Assembly (NCBI GenBank): GCA_964431735.1
Contig: CAYSLJ010000141.1
Location: forward strand, 1-17,991
Direction: 5' to 3'
Length of the DNA: 17,991 nt
Source of the DNA: CALARM01 sp964431735
GTDB lineage: Bacteria > Vulcanimicrobiota > SpSt-956 > JAKJGF01
Part shown: one piece after another, positions 6,850 to 14,367 of the stretch
Layout of the letters: the number at the start of each line of letters is the position of its first letter
Numbering within the stretch: the stretch's first letter is position 1
The notes under the pieces: model-generated
Told to the model about the DNA's origin: nothing
The model's database searches: none
What the model saw: the letters and a program-made list of their open reading frames with translations, nothing else
Translations under genes and position numbers: made by a program

Positions 6850-8767
6850 ATGCCCGTATTTTGTAATAGCTGCGGCGGCCCTAATAACGATGAAGCCCGT
6901 TTCTGCAGCAATTGTGGCAATCAAATTACAAAGGTAAGCATTACTCTTTCGACAGAAACAGTACTTGACAGAAGATATAAAATCATTGAATTAATAAAAG
7001 CAGGCGGAATGGGAGCTGTTTATAAAGCAGTAGACAACAGACTTGACGAACCGTGTGCTGTCAAAGAAATGTTCAGTAATTACACGACCATAGAAGATCT
7101 GGACTATGCGGAAAAAAGATTTTATCAGGAAGCAAAAACCCTTGCAAAACTCAGACATATTAATCTTCCAAGGGTTATAGATCATTTTAAACATCAGGGT
7201 AAATTTTATCTCGTTATGGATTTTATAGAAGGAGAAGATCTGGAAGCAATATTAAAAAAAGAAGGCAAAGGAGGACTTCCTGAAAAAAGAGTTGTAGAAT
7301 ATTCGATACAAATTCTTGATGTCCTTGCATACCTTCATAATCAACCTTCTCCTATAGTGTACAGGGATTTGAAACCTCCGAATATTATGATTCAGCGCAA
7401 TGACGGCAAGGTTATGCTCATAGATTTCGGTATAGCAAGAACTGTTCAACCGGGGTCAGTAACTAAAAAAACAAGTGTCGGTACAGAAGGTTACATTGCA
7501 CCTGAACAGTATGTAGGGAAACCTGAACCGAGAAGTGACATATATTCACTCGGTGCTACCATGCATCATCTACTTACGGGAATGGAACCAATGATTCCCT
7601 TTCATTTTACACCTGCAAATAAAATAAATCCTCTCATAAGTGAAAGATTAAACAACTTCATAATGAAAGCCCTTCAGATGAAAGCTGAAGACAGATTTTC
7701 TACAGCAGAGGAAATGAAAAAAATCCTCGAGGAAACATTAACTTCCGATGTACAGGCAGGTCATTCTAACAGTCTGGCAATCGGGGTATCTCCAAAAATA
7801 ACAGTTGTATCACAGCCTGAACCTGTCTACAGAACACTTCCGAGAGCTGAAGAACCTGTCTACAGAACACTTCCGAGAGCTGNNNNNNNNNNNNNNNNNN
7901 NNNNNNNNNNNNNNNNNNNNNNNNNNNNNNNNNNNNNNNNNNNNNNNNNNNNNNNNNNNNNNNNNNNNNNNNNNNNNNNNNNTTCCGAGAGCTGAAGAAC
8001 CTGTCTACAGAACACTTCCGAGAGCTGAAGAACCTGTTTACAGAACACTTCCTCAGAAACCACAGGAAGTGCCGGAAGGAATGATATTAATACCTGAAGG
8101 AGAATTTATCCTGGGGAGCGACGGAGGAGATGCTTCATGTAGACCCCAGCAGAAGGTTTATCTGCCTGCTTTCTATATAGATAAATACCCTGTTTCCCAT
8201 CTCATGTACAGAAAATTTGTAAGGGAAACAAATCATAAAATACCTTTTATGGAAGAAAAAGAATTTAAAGATTACTGCTGGACCAAAGAAAAAAACTATC
8301 CTCCCGGTAAAGCAAATCAACCGGTAGTCCTTGTAAGCTGGTATGATGCCTATGCCTATGCAAAATGGGCCGGTAAAAGACTGCCATGGGAACTGGAATG
8401 GGAAAAAGCTGCAAGGGGAACTGACGGAAGAATGTATCCCTGGGGAGACAAATGGGAAATAGGCAAGGCGAACTGCCTTACAGGAGGTATAGGTTCAACG
8501 AGCCCCAGAGAGATGTTTCCTATGGATAAAAGTGTTTACGGTGTCATGGAAATGGCCGGTAATGTAAAGGAATGGACAGGTGATTATTTTTATCCCTATC
8601 CCTATAAAGGCCCTTATAAAAAAGGAAAAATGATAACAATAAGGGGAGGAAGCTGGAGTGAAAATCCGAATTTCCTGACAGTTTATCTGAGAAGCAGAAA
8701 TTTACCTCATTTTAAATATAATAATCTTGGCTTCAGATGTGCCATGGATGTGAACAGTAGTCAGTAA
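6850..8767 (+). CDS. Zinc-ribbon Ser/Thr kinase fused to an FGE-like domain (spans assembly gap)
   Basis: One gene cut by a 100-N gap at 7883-7982. Order: a C4 zinc ribbon (Cys5, Cys8, Cys19, Cys22); a kinase domain (about 40-300) with Lys72, catalytic Asp173 in RDLKPPN, DFG at 192-194 and GTEGYIAPEQ; a spacer of 11-residue repeats (AEEPVYRTLPR); and a C-terminal FGE-sulfatase/SUMF1-like domain (PEGMILIPEGEF, GNVKEWTGDYF, RGGSW, LGFRCA). The glycine loop is KAGGMG, so its first glycine is lysine. The FGE-like domain lacks the cysteine pair that true formylglycine-generating enzymes carry after the RGGS motif, so it is more likely a binding or sensory domain. No membrane segment is seen. ATG 6850 is the start: AGGGGGTGG ends five bases before it, and the zinc ribbon begins there. 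The two halves appear in different frames only because 100 is not a multiple of three; the true length is unknown. Confidence 0.9.
7814..8056 (+). repeat. In-gene 33-bp tandem repeat, unresolved in the assembly
   Basis: Units of 33 bp encode AEEPVYRTLPR: a degenerate unit to 7845, a full unit at 7846-7878, the start of another at 7879, the 100-N gap, the end of a unit at 7983-7990, then units at 7991-8023 and 8024-8056 (the last ends in TLPQ). The visible units are nearly identical in DNA, which explains why assembly failed. If the array is perfect, the missing length must be 21+33k bases, which 100 does not satisfy, so the N run is a placeholder. Confidence 0.92.
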
Positions 8768-8855
8768 AAAGTTAATGGTAAAAAGTAATATAACCTGTAT
8801 TTTATAACTGATATAAACTGATAACTGGTCACTGATAAATAAGGAGGCTATGAAA

Positions 8856-9935
8856 ATGTATAATATGCTTGTAATAAATCCCGGTTCTACATCTACCAAA
8901 ATATCCTATTTCAGTGATGAAGAAGAAATTTTCACGGAAAATATTGTACATACACGGGAAGAACTGAAAACTTTTCATAAAATGTTTGAGCAATTCGATT
9001 ACAGATATGACCTTATAATAAAATTCATGGAAGAAAAAAATATAAGGCCTGAAGAGCTTCATGCTGTAGTGGCAAGAGGTGGACTCATGAAACCGGTTCC
9101 TGCCGGAACTTATAATATAGACGAAGCTATGACAGGTGATTTACTGGATAAAAGTGAAGAAAGATGGGGTTTTGAGCATGCCGCAAACCTTGCTGCACCC
9201 ATAGCATATAAAATTGCCACTTCTCATGGTATACCTTCTTTTATAGTAGACCCTATAACTGTAAGTGAACTGCCTCCTGTTGCCAGAATTTCAGGAGTAC
9301 CGGAAATAGAATACAGAAGTACCCTTCATGCTCTCAACCTGAGAGCAGTAGGAAGACTTGTAGCACAGGAATATTTAAATAAGAAATTTGATGAAGTGAA
9401 TATGATAGGTACCCATATGGGTGGAGGTATATCAGTGGCGGCCTTCAATCATGGCAAAGCTGTAGATGTTAACATGGGTGCTCTTGGTTATGGCCCTTTC
9501 TCTCCCCAGAGAGCGGGAACACTTGCCATTATAGATGTTATGAGGCTGTGCTTTTCCGGCAAATATACGCAGAAGGATCTTATGAAAAAATTTATGAAAG
9601 AAAGCGGCCTTACAGGGTATCTGGGAACAGATGATGCAATAGAAATAGAAAAAAGGATAAGTAAGGGAGAGGAAAAAGCAAAACTGGTCTATGAAGCTAT
9701 GGCTTACGGGACAGCAAAAGAAATAGCTTCTATGGCAGCAGTTCTTAAAGGTTCTGTAGACGGAATTTTTATAACAGGAGGACTTGCAAATTCAAAGATG
9801 GTTGTAGAAAACATAAAAGACATGGTAGGATTCATAGGAAAAGTTTTCGTATATCCCAGCCAGAATGAGATGCATGCCCTTGCACTGGGTGCTCTCAGGG
9901 TTTTAAAAGGAGAAGAAAAAGCTTTAACATATTAG
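8856..9935 (+). CDS. buk: Butyrate kinase
   Basis: Acetokinase-family (ASKHA fold) enzyme of 359 residues, close to the usual size of about 355. It catalyses butyryl-phosphate + ADP to butyrate + ATP in the cytoplasm. Visible motifs are the phosphate-1 loop near the N-terminus (INPGSTSTKI), AVVARGG, the acyl-kinase histidine region (STLHALN), THMGGGISV and the adenosine-site ITGG. ATG 8856 is preferred: AAGGAGG (8841-8847) lies 8 bases before it but only 2 before the in-frame ATG at 8850, and known butyrate kinases begin MYxxLxINPGSTSTK. Branched-chain or other acyl phosphates are possible substrates. ptb follows after 76 bases, making a two-step acyl-CoA to ATP pathway. The 88-base gap before it holds degenerate ACTGATA repeats. 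Confidence 0.95.
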   Translation: MYNMLVINPGSTSTKISYFSDEEEIFTENIVHTREELKTFHKMFEQFDYRYDLIIKFMEEKNIRPEELHAVVARGGLMKPVPAGTYNIDEAMTGDLLDKSEERWGFEHAANLAAPIAYKIATSHGIPSFIVDPITVSELPPVARISGVPEIEYRSTLHALNLRAVGRLVAQEYLNKKFDEVNMIGTHMGGGISVAAFNHGKAVDVNMGALGYGPFSPQRAGTLAIIDVMRLCFSGKYTQKDLMKKFMKESGLTGYLGTDDAIEIEKRISKGEEKAKLVYEAMAYGTAKEIASMAAVLKGSVDGIFITGGLANSKMVVENIKDMVGFIGKVFVYPSQNEMHALALGALRVLKGEEKALTY

Positions 9936-9965
9936 TATTCGGCATGTCAGCAGTCAGCATGTCAG

Positions 9966-10020
9966 ATAAAAATGGTGAAATGCTGAAACGCTAAAGAAGG
10001 AGATTATAAAAATGGTGAAA
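9966..10020 (+). repeat. Duplicated ptb start region (15-bp direct repeat)
   Basis: ATAAAAATGGTGAAA occurs at 9966-9980 and again at 10006-10020, where it holds the ptb start codon. Only the second copy has a Shine-Dalgarno (AAGGAG at 9997-10002). The first would read a four-codon peptide (Met-Val-Lys-Cys, stop at 9984-9986). Just before it, GCATGTCAG occurs twice within 9942-9966. Confidence 0.8.
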
Positions 10021-10905
10021 GATTTCAAAGATATAATAAACAATGTAAAAGATAAAGACCTTAAAACAGTTGTCGTTGTAAAAGCAGAAGATAAAGAAAT
10101 ATTACTGGCTATTACAGAAGCAAAGGATATAGCGAAATTTATTCTTGTAGGAGACGAACACAGGATAAAATCCATTGCAGAAGAGCATAAATATGATATT
10201 TCATCTGTAACGATTGTAAATTATAGTAATGAAAAACAGGCTCTACTTGAAAGCTTAAAACTTGTAAGAAACGGTTCCGCTCATATAGTTATGAAAGGGA
10301 AACTGTCAACTGGAAATTTACTTAAAGGCATACTGGATAAAGAAACAGGTCTCAGAGGAGACAGAATCCTGAGCCACTGTCTTGTATGTAAAATATCAAA
10401 ATATGACAGATTTATGTTTGTAACAGACGGCGGTATGAATATAACCCCCGATATTAAAATGAAGATTGACATATTAAATAACGCCATTGAGCTGGCCAAT
10501 AATTTTGGCATAGAAAAACCGAATGTTGCCGTTCTTTCCTTTGTAGAGACAATAAATGTTGACATGGGAGAAACAATAGACGGAGCAGTATTATCTAAAA
10601 TGGCCCAGAGAGGACAGATAAAGAACTGTGTAATAGATGGCCCTCTCGCCATGGATCTGGCATTATCTTCGGAATCTGCTGAAATTAAAGGGGTAAGTTC
10701 TCCTGTAGCAGGAAAGACCGATATATTCCTTGTGCCCAACATAAGTGCCGGAAATATGATCGGGAAAACCCTTATGTATACGGCAGAAGGAGAATTTGGC
10801 GGTATTATCCTGGGTGCAAAGGCTCCTGTTGTAATGTTATCAAGGTCTGATCCTGCATCAATAAGATTGAACTCCATAGCCCTCGGTGTTATGATGTGTA
10901 AATAA
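10012..10905 (+). CDS. ptb: Phosphate butyryltransferase
   Basis: 297 residues, matching the usual length of about 300 for the phosphate acetyl/butyryltransferase family. It converts butyryl-CoA and phosphate to butyryl-phosphate and CoA, the substrate of the kinase encoded just upstream. Family landmarks are FILVGDEHRIKSIA, VMKGKLSTGNLLKGIL, GLRGDRILSH, KMAQRGQIKNCVIDGPLA, AGKTDIFLVPNI.AGN and APVVMLSRSD near the C-terminus. Start ATG 10012 has AAGGAG nine bases upstream. The gene order buk-ptb is the reverse of the ptb-buk order of Clostridium acetobutylicum. The enzyme could accept other short acyl-CoA esters. No sign of damage. Confidence 0.95.
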   Translation: MVKDFKDIINNVKDKDLKTVVVVKAEDKEILLAITEAKDIAKFILVGDEHRIKSIAEEHKYDISSVTIVNYSNEKQALLESLKLVRNGSAHIVMKGKLSTGNLLKGILDKETGLRGDRILSHCLVCKISKYDRFMFVTDGGMNITPDIKMKIDILNNAIELANNFGIEKPNVAVLSFVETINVDMGETIDGAVLSKMAQRGQIKNCVIDGPLAMDLALSSESAEIKGVSSPVAGKTDIFLVPNISAGNMIGKTLMYTAEGEFGGIILGAKAPVVMLSRSDPASIRLNSIALGVMMCK

Positions 10906-10973
10906 AGAGGATTTTAACTGTTATGTGTTGAATATTAAGGAAAGGCAAGAAAATTATGTAGGGGGGACAATAT

Positions 10974-13490
10974 ATGCTAGGTAATATCAAAGACATGGTG
11001 TTAGGACGCAGTCAGGGCGCCTTTTATAACCCCAATCAATATGATCTGGATAAAGAATTTGAAAAATATCGTAATGTTGTAGAAAAAAGTACAGGTAAAC
11101 TGGATACAAATGCCATATTCAGGCTGGGCAGACTGTATCAGGAACAGGATAATGTTCAACTGGCTTTTGAAAATTACGAAAAAGCTCTGAGTATAGATCC
11201 CAGTAAATCGGAAATACATTATAATCTTGGAAATCTTTATTTCAGAGAAGGTCAATTTCAGGAAGCGGAAAAATCGTTCGAAAAAGCAGTGGAATTGAAC
11301 AAAAAGGATGTTTATGCCATAAATGCTCTTGGAAATACTTACTGCAGACTCGGGAAATACGAAAAAGCTATTGAATATCATGAAAAAGCTTTGAAGTTCA
11401 GGCCGAACGATGCATTTGCCTATAAAGGCCTTGGTACTGTTTATCTCTACAGTCAGAATTATCTTAAAGCAATAGAATATTTCAAGAAAGCCCTTGAAGC
11501 GAAACCTGACTTTGCCATTGTCCATCAGATGATGGGCAGAGCCTATCATTCACAGGGAAAAATAGATGATGCCATATCTTCCTACAGAAAATCCCTCTTC
11601 CTCGATCCATCTCTTGTAGCGTCTCATGAAAGTCTCGGAGAAATTTATAAAATACAGAAAAACTACGAAGAAGCTGTTAAAGAATATAAAGAAGCTATAA
11701 GTAAAGAACCGCAGAAATGTGCGTCCTCCCATAGAGCTCTCGGAGAAATTTATTATATCCAGAAAAAGCTGGATGATGCAATAGAAGAATTTAAACAGGC
11801 TATAGAACTGGATATAAAATATGCATGGGCTTACTGGAATCTGGGACTTGCTTACAGAGATAAAGGAGAGATGGAAAAAGCAGTTACAGCTTTTCAAAAA
11901 GCTGTAGCAATAGAACCGTCTTCTGCTTTATATCATAGATGTCTCGGAGAAATATACCAGTCCCAGGGGAAAGCAAAAGAAGCTATTATGGAATTCCATA
12001 AGGCTATAGAACTTGATCCTCTCTATGCAAGTGCCTATTCAAATCTTGGCGATACCTATCGCCTTATAGGAAAAATAGACGAGGCAATACTTGAATATCA
12101 GGAAGCAATAAAGATAAAACCAAACTTTGCTCTCGCTCATTGCAATCTCGGTTCATGCCTTTATGACAGAGGCCAGATTGAGCAGGCCATAAAAGAATTC
12201 AATATGGCCATACAGCTTGAGCCGAACATGCCACAGTCATACAGTAATCTTGCCCTTGCCTATTACAGTCAGGGAGACCTTGATAAAGCAGCTGAACAAT
12301 ATATTAAAGCTTTAAAAATAGATCCTCATATGGATCTCGTTCATTGCAGCCTGGCTTCAGTATATCAGTCTCAGGGGAAACTTTCTGAAGCAATAGATGA
12401 ATATAAAAAAGCAATAGAACTGGAACAGGATCTGGTTCTTGCCCACAGAGGACTTGCATCTGCCTATTATACCAGAGGGGATCTGAAAGATGCAGTGGAA
12501 GAATATGAAAAAGCAATAGAACTGGAAAAAGATAATGCCATAACCCGTTACAATCTCGGCCTTGTTTATTATGACCTGAAAGATTTCGAAAAAGCAAAGA
12601 CAGAATACGAGAAGGCTGTAGAAATAGAACCGTCTCTGTCGGCAGCTCATTTTGCACTCGGTAATATTTACATGGAACTTAATGATCTGAATAAAGCCCT
12701 TGAAAGCTACAAAAAATCTGTTGAACTGGAACCGGATAAAGCTATCAATCACTACAGCCTGGCTCTTGCCTTCGACAGACAGGGAGATATAAAATCTGCC
12801 ATACATGGATATATAAAAGCCATATCTATAGATCCGGAAAACACCTATGCCATAAGAAATATGATTAAAGGTTATCTGAAATTCGGAAAACTCAATGATT
12901 TAATAGATAAATTCCATAAAAAATCCGACACAGAACCTGATGATACCATGATATATTTCTGTCTTGGCATAGCCTATTATTATGCAGGTGATATTAATAA
13001 AGCAGAAGAATATCTTGAAAGAATGGAAAAAGAAAATTCCAGACTCCCTCTTCTGAGAGAATATATAGGTGATATTTGCTATAAAAAAGGTGATACGGAC
13101 AAATCAGTAAAATTAATAAGAGCATTACTGGTAGAAGAACCATATAATGCAGATCTTTATTATAAACTCGGCTATTATCTCAGAAAAATCAAAGAACCAT
13201 GGCAGGTAAGAGAACCTCTTATGAAAGTTGGCCTCCTCAAACCTCATTCTACTATTGCCTTTGTTGCTCAGGCCATTGTAAACTTTGACAGTAACAATTT
13301 AAAAGAAGCAGAAAAACTGGCAAAATTAGCCATAGAACAGGAAGCAAACTTTGCAGATGCTCATTATATACTGGGACAGATATTTGAAAGTCAGCAAAAG
13401 AAAAAACTGGCACAGAAAGAGTTCGAAATGGCCCTTTCATATGATCCGGCCCATATTGATGCAAAGAAAGCTCTTGAAGAAATTAAATAG
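10974..13490 (+). CDS. Large all-TPR scaffold protein
   Basis: 838 residues, composed from about residue 40 to the end of some 22-23 consecutive 34-residue TPR units with the usual pattern (A..LG..Y...G....A...Y.KA.ELDP). No signal peptide, membrane segment or enzyme domain is seen, so it is probably a cytoplasmic protein-binding superhelix. It is 68 bases after ptb on the same strand, but with its own strong Shine-Dalgarno (AGGGGGG at 10960-10966) before ATG 10974. The units are too alike to suggest a ligand. The stop TAG (13488-13490) is the first three bases of a TAGTGAG heptad array and is followed in frame by TGA. Partners may be the kinases or the other TPR proteins in the window, which is inference only. 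Confidence 0.9.
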   Translation: MLGNIKDMVLGRSQGAFYNPNQYDLDKEFEKYRNVVEKSTGKLDTNAIFRLGRLYQEQDNVQLAFENYEKALSIDPSKSEIHYNLGNLYFREGQFQEAEKSFEKAVELNKKDVYAINALGNTYCRLGKYEKAIEYHEKALKFRPNDAFAYKGLGTVYLYSQNYLKAIEYFKKALEAKPDFAIVHQMMGRAYHSQGKIDDAISSYRKSLFLDPSLVASHESLGEIYKIQKNYEEAVKEYKEAISKEPQKCASSHRALGEIYYIQKKLDDAIEEFKQAIELDIKYAWAYWNLGLAYRDKGEMEKAVTAFQKAVAIEPSSALYHRCLGEIYQSQGKAKEAIMEFHKAIELDPLYASAYSNLGDTYRLIGKIDEAILEYQEAIKIKPNFALAHCNLGSCLYDRGQIEQAIKEFNMAIQLEPNMPQSYSNLALAYYSQGDLDKAAEQYIKALKIDPHMDLVHCSLASVYQSQGKLSEAIDEYKKAIELEQDLVLAHRGLASAYYTRGDLKDAVEEYEKAIELEKDNAITRYNLGLVYYDLKDFEKAKTEYEKAVEIEPSLSAAHFALGNIYMELNDLNKALESYKKSVELEPDKAINHYSLALAFDRQGDIKSAIHGYIKAISIDPENTYAIRNMIKGYLKFGKLNDLIDKFHKKSDTEPDDTMIYFCLGIAYYYAGDINKAEEYLERMEKENSRLPLLREYIGDICYKKGDTDKSVKLIRALLVEEPYNADLYYKLGYYLRKIKEPWQVREPLMKVGLLKPHSTIAFVAQAIVNFDSNNLKEAEKLAKLAIEQEANFADAHYILGQIFESQQKKKLAQKEFEMALSYDPAHIDAKKALEEIK

Positions 13491-13534
13491 TGAGTAGTGA
13501 ATAGTGAGTAATCCCCATTACACACTATTCACTA
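13488..13534. repeat. TAGTGAR heptads forming a hairpin between convergent genes
   Basis: Three direct heptads (TAGTGAG, TAGTGAA, TAGTGAG; 13488-13508) are followed by an inverted copy. The arms 13495-13512 and 13517-13534 match at 17 of 18 positions around a CCCC loop. The stop codons of both facing genes (TAG at 13488-13490 on plus; TAG from 13534-13532 on minus) lie in the array. The hairpin could work as a two-way RNA barrier or 3' end stabiliser, though there is no U-tract as in a normal intrinsic terminator. Confidence 0.85.
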
Positions 13535-14164
13535 CCAGGGGTTGGGTTTATCTTTTACTATATATCCCTCAAAAGATACATTTTTCAACCCTGACAGTGT
13601 TCCCTCTCCATCCCTTTCTTTCCAGTAAATAGTTACTATCATATGTTTTATTTCATTTATATCAAAGCCGTTACTCCATGGTTTTATTTCAACAACAGGT
13701 ATAAATACAGTTCTTTCAACGTTAACAGGTTCGAGAGGTTCAAGAATATCATTGCCAAATCCATCTCTATTAAGATCATAATCGGGGGCACGGTGGTAGA
13801 AATCATCGCCCTCTCCATGATAGGTATTTGAAGGCAATCCGAAATCATTGGGGTCAACAGAGTGATGAACAAATAGCCCTGTCTGGCTGTTAGGATCAGG
13901 ATAATAAGTAGAACCGGAAGCAGTACCGGGATAAAAAGGTATCATACTGAAATTTCCCTCATAAGCTTCAAACTGTGCCTGTGCAAGATTAGTAGCTATA
14001 GATACGTTTTCCCCTTTTTTTACTGCCATCAATCCATTAGACATAACACCTGTAACTATTACTATAGCTGTGGAAAGTATGGCGAAAGATATCAATATTT
14101 CAATAAAAGACAGGCCTTTAAAAGGCAAAGTATATTTGATGGTAAAAAAGAGATTTTGCTTCAT
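13532..14164 (-). CDS. Type IV prepilin-like protein (PilV-type)
   Basis: 210 residues. A 17-residue basic leader ends in FKG, followed by LSFIEILISFAILSTAIVIV: a prepilin peptidase site (Gly17/Leu18) with the Glu at mature position 5 and a hydrophobic helix of about 20 residues, the class III signal of type IV pilins and type II secretion pseudopilins. The rest is polar and shows no family I recognise; a minor pilin role is likely from its size. No pilus assembly ATPase, prepilin peptidase or other pilin lies in the window, so partners must be encoded elsewhere. Start ATG 14164 has AAGGAG nine bases upstream. It follows the FlhA_C-TPR gene on the same strand after 203 bases that contain hairpins. 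Confidence 0.85.
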   Translation of the reverse strand: MKQNLFFTIKYTLPFKGLSFIEILISFAILSTAIVIVTGVMSNGLMAVKKGENVSIATNLAQAQFEAYEGNFSMIPFYPGTASGSTYYPDPNSQTGLFVHHSVDPNDFGLPSNTYHGEGDDFYHRAPDYDLNRDGFGNDILEPLEPVNVERTVFIPVVEIKPWSNGFDINEIKHMIVTIYWKERDGEGTLSGLKNVSFEGYIVKDKPNPW

Positions 14165-14192
14165 ATCCTTTCTCTCCTTTATTTATTAAGAT

Positions 14193-14330
14193 CGTGACGG
14201 GTAAAGCGTAAAGATATAACATAATGTGGAGCATCTTCAGAAGTACCAGACTGTTACCTGGAGCAATATAATGCAGTTGTTATCGGGTCACAGTCCTCCT
14301 GTGACGCGTTACCCGTAACGGCCGTCACGG
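14193..14330. repeat. GTYAC-rich hairpin cluster
   Basis: Two adjacent strong stems: GTCACAG (14287-14293) with CTGTGAC (14299-14305) around a 5-base loop, then CGTTAC (14307-14312) with GTAACG (14315-14320). The left edge CGTGACGGGTAA (14193-14204) is an interrupted inverted copy of TTACCCGT plus GTCACG near the right edge, so the stretch may be another element with inverted ends. It shares its GTYAC words with the heptads at 1-20, 6659-6686 and 16391-16410. It lies downstream of the FlhA_C-TPR stop and upstream of the prepilin gene, so it may attenuate or separate the two. Confidence 0.6.
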
Positions 14331-14367
14331 TTTCTCCTGTAAATCCCTCTAATCACATAAATCCCTG

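Noticed and set aside
7860..7995. A frameshift in the kinase/FGE gene
   Set aside because: The reading frame changes only across the 100-N run. Sequence on both sides belongs to the same 11-residue repeat and joins in frame for any whole number of units.
8074..8764. DGR variable-protein target (C-type lectin/FGE fold)
   Set aside because: The fold is shared with DGR targets, but no reverse transcriptase, template repeat or variable-repeat copy is seen in the window.
10281..10877. Long minus-strand open frame opposite ptb (198 codons)
   Set aside because: It lies entirely inside ptb, which has full family motifs and a good ribosome site; the opposite frame has no recognisable protein and no ribosome site. 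Other frames opposite the TPR and kinase genes were rejected for the same reason.
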